Shown: piece after piece, positions 60,151 to 64,000 of the stretch
How the letters are laid out: the number at the start of each line of letters is the position of its first letter
How positions within the stretch are numbered: position 1 is the stretch's first letter
From: Sediminicola sp035798135
Lineage (GTDB): Bacteria > Bacteroidota > Bacteroidia > Flavobacteriales > Flavobacteriaceae
Direction of reading: 5' to 3'
Assembly: GCA_035798135.1 (NCBI GenBank)
Contig: JAPFBR010000001.1
Coordinates: forward strand, 992,001-1,056,000
Length of the DNA stretch: 64,000 nucleotides
Made by a program: the position numbers and the translations under genes
The notes under the pieces: generated by a model
Told to the model about the DNA's origin: nothing
Seen by the model: only the letters and a program-made list of their open reading frames with translations
Database searches by the model: none

Positions 60151-61539
60151 TTATTTGGAAAGCTCTGTAAAATGTTTGTAGAAATGTGGGATGGTTTCAA
60201 TTCCCTTTAGGTAATTCCACACCCCGAAATGCTCATTTGGTGAATGTATGGCATCACTATCGAGCCCAAATCCCATTAGGATGGTCTTGCTGTTCAGTTC
60301 TTTTTCGAAAAGGGAAACAATAGGGATACTGCCACCACTGCGCTGTGGAATGGGCGTTTTCCCAAATGTAGCCTCGTATGCTTTTGCCGCTGCTTTGTAG
60401 CCGATATGGTCAATGGGGGTCACATAGCCCTGTCCACCATGGTGGGGCGTAACTTTGACCGTTACCCCTGTAGGGGCGATACTTTCAAAATGGTTCTTGA
60501 ACAGTTGGGTGATCTCCTTCCAATCCTGGTTGGGAACCAAACGCATGGATATTTTCGCAAAAGCCTTACTGGCAATCACGGTTTTGGCACCGGCACCTGT
60601 GTAGCCGCCCCAAATTCCGTTGACATCCAAGGTTGGGCGAATGGAGTTGCGTTCGTTGGTGGTATACCCTTTTTCCCCGTAAACCGAAGCTATTTTCAAT
60701 GCATTTTGGTACTTCTCCAAGTTAAAGGGAGCCTTTGCCATTTCTGTACGCTCGGCTGTGGAGAGATCCTCTACCTTATCGTAAAATCCGGGAATGGTAA
60801 TATGGTTATTTTCATCGTGAAGGGAGGCGATCATCTTGGTCAGCACATTGATGGGGTTTGCCACCGCACCTCCGTAGAGTCCAGAATGCAGGTCCCTATT
60901 GGGGCCGGTTACTTCTACTTCCACATAGCTCAGCCCTCGTAGGCCGGTAGTAATGGAGGGTACATCTTTGGCAATCATTCCGGTATCGGAAATAAGGATG
61001 ATATCATTGGCCAGTTTTTCCTTATTATTGGCCACAAATTCCGAGAGGTTTTCGCTGCCTACTTCCTCTTCCCCTTCAATCATGAATTTCACGTTGCAGG
61101 GCAGATCGTTGTTCTGCACCATATATTCCAAGGCTTTTACGTGCATATACATCTGTCCCTTATCATCACAGGCGCCTCTGGCGAAGATGGCTCCTTCTGG
61201 ATGAATATCTGTATTTTTTATCACGGGCTCAAAAGGAGGGGAGTCCCAAAGGTTGATGGGATCGGGTGGTTGTACATCATAATGTCCATAAACCAGGACC
61301 GTGGGCAGTGTAGGGTCAATTATTTTTTCACCGTATACAATGGGATATCCTTTGGTCTCACAGATTTCCACGGTATCACAGCCTGCCTCTAAAAGGGAGG
61401 TTTTTACGGAAGCCGCGGCGTCTATAACATCTTGGGAATAAGCGGGATCGGCACTGACGGATGGAATTTTTAGGAGTTGGATTAGCTCATTGATAAAGCG
61501 TTCTTTATTCTGGGAAACGTAAGCTGTTATGTCTAGCAT
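60151..61539 (-). CDS. M20 family dipeptidase
   Basis: From ATG at 61539 the 462-residue protein is a two-domain zinc peptidase with GHYDVQPPDP, ARGACDDKGQ, the catalytic EGEEEVGS, DTGMIAKDVPSIT and the lid-domain R/H residues (GPNRDLHSGLYGG). It cleaves dipeptides in the cytoplasm. The open frame extends 10 codons upstream (MYFYTILNHS), which is not family-like, so 61539 is preferred. It is a single gene downstream of which lie REP repeats. Confidence 0.92.
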   Translation of the reverse strand: MLDITAYVSQNKERFINELIQLLKIPSVSADPAYSQDVIDAAASVKTSLLEAGCDTVEICETKGYPIVYGEKIIDPTLPTVLVYGHYDVQPPDPINLWDSPPFEPVIKNTDIHPEGAIFARGACDDKGQMYMHVKALEYMVQNNDLPCNVKFMIEGEEEVGSENLSEFVANNKEKLANDIILISDTGMIAKDVPSITTGLRGLSYVEVEVTGPNRDLHSGLYGGAVANPINVLTKMIASLHDENNHITIPGFYDKVEDLSTAERTEMAKAPFNLEKYQNALKIASVYGEKGYTTNERNSIRPTLDVNGIWGGYTGAGAKTVIASKAFAKISMRLVPNQDWKEITQLFKNHFESIAPTGVTVKVTPHHGGQGYVTPIDHIGYKAAAKAYEATFGKTPIPQRSGGSIPIVSLFEKELNSKTILMGFGLDSDAIHSPNEHFGVWNYLKGIETIPHFYKHFTELSK

Positions 61540-61616
61540 AGAATGATTTAATATGGTATAAAAGTACAAAAAAGAACTTTTTATGAACTATGTATTTCAA
61601 AATACAAAATTTGCTT

Positions 61617-61624
61617 TATATTTG
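61617..61624 (+). promoter_or_regulatory. -7 element upstream of tRNA-Leu
   Basis: TATATTTG matches TAnnTTTG. A transcript starting near 61631 would include the tRNA-like fossil and the intact tRNA-Leu. Confidence 0.55.
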
Positions 61625-61639
61625 CAGTCGCTTTTGAAG

Positions 61640-61700
61640 GCGAGGTATCCCGATAGCCATCGGGAAGGAGGTAGCCAACTAGATTTAGATCTAGTGTCTC
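61640..61700 (+). pseudogene. Degenerate tRNA-Leu fragment interrupted by a REP-like hairpin
   Basis: 61671-61698 contains GTAGCCAACTAGATTTAGATC-like sequence (quoted to 20: GTAGCCAACTAGATTTAGAT) that aligns with the D-arm/anticodon-arm of the intact tRNA-Leu (GGTAGACACGCTAGACTTAG then GATCTAGTG), about 25 of 31 positions by eye. It lacks the variable and T arms. A hairpin TCCCGATAGCCATCGGGA (61648-61665) splits it and is flanked by GAGGTA at 61642-61647 and 61668-61673, as a target-site duplication would be. Confidence 0.5.
61648..61665. repeat. REP-like hairpin with 6-bp flanking duplication
   Basis: The palindrome TCCCGAT-AGCC-ATCGGGA is flanked by direct GAGGTA repeats. Another copy of its core is in the M56 gene at 58762-58777. 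Confidence 0.6.
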
Positions 61701-61718
61701 ATTATTATTTATTGAAAT

Positions 61719-61800
61719 GCAGGCGTGGTGGAATTGGTAGACACGCTAGACTTAGGATCTAGTGCCGCAAGGTGTGAGAGTTCGAGTCTCTCCGCCTGTA
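61719..61800 (+). tRNA. tRNA-Leu (anticodon TAG)
   Basis: The 82-nt sequence folds as a class II tRNA: acceptor GCAGGCG/CGCCTGT (terminal G-T pair), D-arm with GGAATTGGTAGACAC, anticodon stem CTAGA/TCTAG with loop CTTAGGA giving TAG at 61753-61755, a short variable arm, and the T-loop GTTCGAGTC. CCA is not encoded. It reads CUA codons (and other CUN by wobble). A terminator follows 9 bases later. Confidence 0.95.
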
Positions 61801-61808
61801 CAACTTCG

Positions 61809-61836
61809 CAAAACCCCAGTAAACACTGGGGTTTTG
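61809..61836 (+). terminator. Terminator after tRNA-Leu
   Basis: CAAAACCCCAGT / ACTGGGGTTTTG is a perfect 12-bp stem with a 4-base loop, between the tRNA and the recombinase gene. Confidence 0.88.
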
Positions 61837-61858
61837 TCGTTTCTAAAACTTTTTTGAT

Positions 61859-63178
61859 ATGAAAAGTTTTAGAAAAAAATTCTCAATTGAGTATGTAAAT
61901 GAGTATGTTTATAACTCAAAAAAACATTTTGTGATGTTGTATTCTACCCCTAAGCTTTATATTCCCAAAATAATAGTGAACGGGAAAAAGAAGGCCACCA
62001 TAAAAAAGGGAAAGCGTTGGTACGTTTACTTCTATTACAGAGATCCCGATACTGGGAAAATGGGCAACAGCCCATTTAAGATCTATAGGGAAATCAATTC
62101 CTTCAAATCCATAAAGGAGCGTAGGATAGTTGGCAACTGGTACAAGAACGTGGTGCATGGGTGGCTCAAAGATGGATTTGATCCCTTTGATGAAGCATCA
62201 AAAGAAAAAATATTGAACAAGACAAGAGTGTTCTCCGTTCAGGATATGATGACGGTAAGGGTAGCTTTTGAGCATGGTTTGGAGCACAAAAAGAATAGTT
62301 TAAAAAAGGAAAGTTTCAACATGTATAGGAACTATATGCGATTATTCCTCGCATGGTGTGAAGAAAAGAAATTGGATACCCTTGATATCACCAATTTAAG
62401 AGAGAAGGATGTAATAGACTATCTCAACTATCTAAGAAAGGAACCGCCATTGGGAAGGGGATTAAAACCGACTTCTGTGGCCAATACCAAAAGGCATTTG
62501 GGCGCTATTATGGCCAAACTTTATGAGGACAAAATAGTTTCTGTCAATATTTTCTCAAACATAAAGACAAAAAAAGGGAAGCCGGAAAAGAACCAACCCT
62601 TCACAGAAGAAGAGGTAAGATCTATCAAAGAATATTGTATAGAGAACGAGCCTGTTCTGTACGATTTTCTTCGTTTTATTTTCTACTCTTTTATGAGGAA
62701 CCAAGAGATAGTAAGGATACAGCTGCATCATATTAACATGGACAAGAAGTTGATAGCAATCCCCACCAAATCGGAAAAGCTATCCTACATCCTAATGATC
62801 GAACCTATGTTTCAATTTTTGGAATCCCTTGAATTGGAGAAATATCCAAAGGACAGTTTTCTTTTTACACCCTCTGGTACACCTGGACCTTGGGATACCT
62901 CTGAAAAGGGGAGGGTTGCCTATTTCAGCAAACGTTTTTTGACCATAAAGGATCACTTTGGATTTGATGCCAATAAGACCACCTATTCTTTTCGGCACAA
63001 TGCTGCCGTTGATCTTTTTCAGAGCTTTATTAAAAGCGGACTTTCCGAACGAGAGGCGATAGGTAAGCTAATGGCTATTACGCGCCATAAGAGTGAAAAT
63101 GCCCTCAGAAACTATCTAAGGGATATTGGGGCGGTGGTGCCTAAGGATTGGTCCGACAGTTACAATATGGATTTTTAG
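61859..63178 (+). CDS. Tyrosine recombinase/integrase of a tRNA-Leu-targeted element
   Basis: The 439-residue protein has an N-terminal arm-type/core-binding region (about 100-230; HKKNSLKKESFNMYRNYMRL) and a C-terminal catalytic domain with R280 (FMRNQEIVRI), a Lys-rich turn (IPTKSEKLSYI), R379-H380 in YSFRHNAAVDLF (the usual HxxR reads YxxR, seen in other Bacteroidota integrases), H410 in TRHKS and nucleophile Y419 in RNYLRD. It likely inserts or excises a mobile element at the adjacent tRNA-Leu. An ATG at 61934 (MLYSTPKLYIPKI) is the likelier start by family pattern. The iteron array lies just downstream. Confidence 0.9.
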   Translation: MKSFRKKFSIEYVNEYVYNSKKHFVMLYSTPKLYIPKIIVNGKKKATIKKGKRWYVYFYYRDPDTGKMGNSPFKIYREINSFKSIKERRIVGNWYKNVVHGWLKDGFDPFDEASKEKILNKTRVFSVQDMMTVRVAFEHGLEHKKNSLKKESFNMYRNYMRLFLAWCEEKKLDTLDITNLREKDVIDYLNYLRKEPPLGRGLKPTSVANTKRHLGAIMAKLYEDKIVSVNIFSNIKTKKGKPEKNQPFTEEEVRSIKEYCIENEPVLYDFLRFIFYSFMRNQEIVRIQLHHINMDKKLIAIPTKSEKLSYILMIEPMFQFLESLELEKYPKDSFLFTPSGTPGPWDTSEKGRVAYFSKRFLTIKDHFGFDANKTTYSFRHNAAVDLFQSFIKSGLSEREAIGKLMAITRHKSENALRNYLRDIGAVVPKDWSDSYNMDF

Positions 63179-63186
63179 TGGTCAAT

Positions 63187-63306
63187 GGTGGTGTTTGGTT
63201 TAACCACCATTAACCACCTCTCTTTAAATTCAAATAACCACCAATAACCCTGTATTTAACCACTTGTCAATTTGGTTTTAACCACCATTAACCACCAAAC
63301 AACACC
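63187..63306. repeat. Iteron-like TTAACCACC array bounded by an inverted repeat
   Basis: TTAACCACCATTAACCACC occurs twice in direct orientation (63200-63218 and 63278-63296, 78 bases apart). Variants lie between: AATAACCACCAATAACCC (63233-63250) and TTTAACCAC (63255-63263). GGTGGTGTTTGG (63187-63198) and CCAAACAACACC (63295-63306) are inverted with one mismatch. Arm-type integrase sites or replication/regulator iterons would look like this. The remaining gap to 63494 holds an inverted TTTGAC/GTCAAA (63438-63462 region) and no gene. Confidence 0.7.
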
Positions 63307-63494
63307 AGTCTCAATTGAAAAGCAGGACTATGGAAATAATTAACTGTTCATATAGCACATGAAATTTTAAGTGCAACTTTTAAAATTGAATTTCATTTTA
63401 CGGAAACCCGTAAGGCACTGTCGAAATTCTATTATAGTTTTGACTTAGTTGATAGTGTCAAACACCAAATCAATTTAAAACCTAAAGTACTTTT

Positions 63495-64000
63495 ATGAAA
63501 ATCAAAACAACAGTAGTATTATCCTCAATGCTTTTAATATTGGGAAGTTGCAGCAAGGAATCTGCATCCGATGAATTTGAACAGGCTAATGGCAAAGTTG
63601 CCGAAAAATTAATGACCCGAATGGATGTATTGTCCGCACAGGACCAAAGTGAAAACGCCTCATTGTTCATCAATTACGACTCTAAGAACCGGGTGAGTAG
63701 TTTTAATAATGGTACAGACTCCAATATCTTGGTTTATGAGGATGATCAATTGTCTACTATTTCTGGAGGGAGTGAACCTTTTCGCACCAGTGAATTGTAT
63801 CAAATGCCTTATGACATTTTTCAGTTCGGGGAAGTTGTTGATTATGATTCAAATAAGAACCCCTCGATTATTCGTCTATTGGAAGAAGATTATGAAGGAA
63901 ATATTTATGAATTTATGGTGGATATAACCTATGACCCTACTCCAAATCCTTTTTTCTACACTTTAAAAGCAGCGGGTATCATTGACGTTTTGGATGGTGT
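63495..64000 (+). CDS. Lipoprotein, 3' end outside window
   Basis: The frame starts at ATG 63495 and runs open to the window edge (168 codons). The N-terminus is a lipoprotein signal (MKIKTTVVLSSMLLILGSCS, lipobox GSC). The mature part is acidic with NYDSKNRVSSFNNGTDSN and NILVYEDDQLSTISGG, like the YD/RHS-like or DUF-type repeats of flavobacterial surface lipoproteins. I do not recognise the family. It is the first gene after the integrase and may belong to the element. Confidence 0.7.
   Translation, partial: MKIKTTVVLSSMLLILGSCSKESASDEFEQANGKVAEKLMTRMDVLSAQDQSENASLFINYDSKNRVSSFNNGTDSNILVYEDDQLSTISGGSEPFRTSELYQMPYDIFQFGEVVDYDSNKNPSIIRLLEEDYEGNIYEFMVDITYDPTPNPFFYTLKAAGIIDVLDG

Noticed and set aside
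61640..61700. The tRNA-like fragment as an attachment-site duplicate made by the integrase
   Set aside because: Integration normally duplicates the tRNA 3' end. This fragment resembles the D and anticodon arms and lies on the 5' side of the intact tRNA.
63187..63306. CRISPR array
   Set aside because: Repeat units are too short, unevenly spaced and degenerate, and no cas gene is nearby.

Overview
The window reads as chromosome of a marine-type flavobacterium (Bacteroidota, Flavobacteriaceae). The signs are type IX secretion sorting domains (types A and B), DUF3098/DUF4271/DUF4296/DUF4407 proteins, a Bacteroidota-type leucyl-tRNA synthetase, promoters of the TAnnTTTG class instead of sigma70 -10 boxes, scarce Shine-Dalgarno sequences, and short GC-rich REP-like hairpins. 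Species cannot be named from sequence alone. Most of the window is ordinary core genome; only the last ~2.4 kb is clearly accessory.

Layout. 0-6 kb: end of a thioredoxin-like gene, then the minus-strand cell-envelope/translation operon ftsX-DUF3098-uppP-truB-TonB-like, and a large T9SS type B adhesin-like protein. 6-16 kb: leuS (with an enlarged leucine-specific insertion), SemiSWEET, alanine dehydrogenase, a membrane Zn protease, an Lrp/AsnC regulator with a palindromic site upstream, a saccharopine-dehydrogenase-like gene, DUF423 and pckA. 16-24 kb: minus-strand GT39-DUF4271-hemD with translational overlaps; plus-strand dolichol-P-mannose-synthase-like, dihydroorotase and DUF4296; an epimerase; tyrS. 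24-27 kb: a decayed cupin gene, a LuxE-like gene, two tiny cargo-less T9SS proteins and a truncated carboxypeptidase-regulatory-like gene. 27-34 kb: a PhoB/PhoR-type two-component system preceded by 11-bp-phased boxes; trmB-lysE-ATL; and an Fe-S module (Mrp, NifU C-terminal domain, TrxR-like ferredoxin reductase, [2Fe-2S] ferredoxin). 34-43 kb: ABC exporter, penicillin-acylase-like lipoprotein, slipin, TonB, Met-rich lipoprotein, CDF cation exporter.

43-52 kb: a metallophosphoesterase, a 790-residue GAF protein, an HD hydrolase fused to a Pycsar-type membrane effector domain (no cyclase nearby), and a ~1235-residue lipoprotein combining calcineurin-type phosphoesterase, a kinase-like middle region and an outer-membrane beta-barrel. 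52-61.5 kb: sodium/solute symporter, a membrane-anchored OmpR-type one-component regulator divergent from a TonB_C-like gene across a triple direct repeat, DUF4407, a BlaI/M56 pair with operators placed over its promoter, and an M20 dipeptidase. 61.6-64 kb: a decayed tRNA-Leu copy interrupted by a REP-like hairpin, an intact tRNA-Leu(TAG), a tyrosine recombinase, an iteron-like repeat array and the start of a lipoprotein gene. This looks like the left end of an integrated element running out of the window.

The best leads are the tRNA-Leu/integrase/iteron junction, the phosphoesterase-kinase-like-barrel fusion beside the HD-Pycsar protein, and several phased-repeat or palindromic operators that sit next to their probable regulators. 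I found no CRISPR array, rRNA, transposase or complete defence system.
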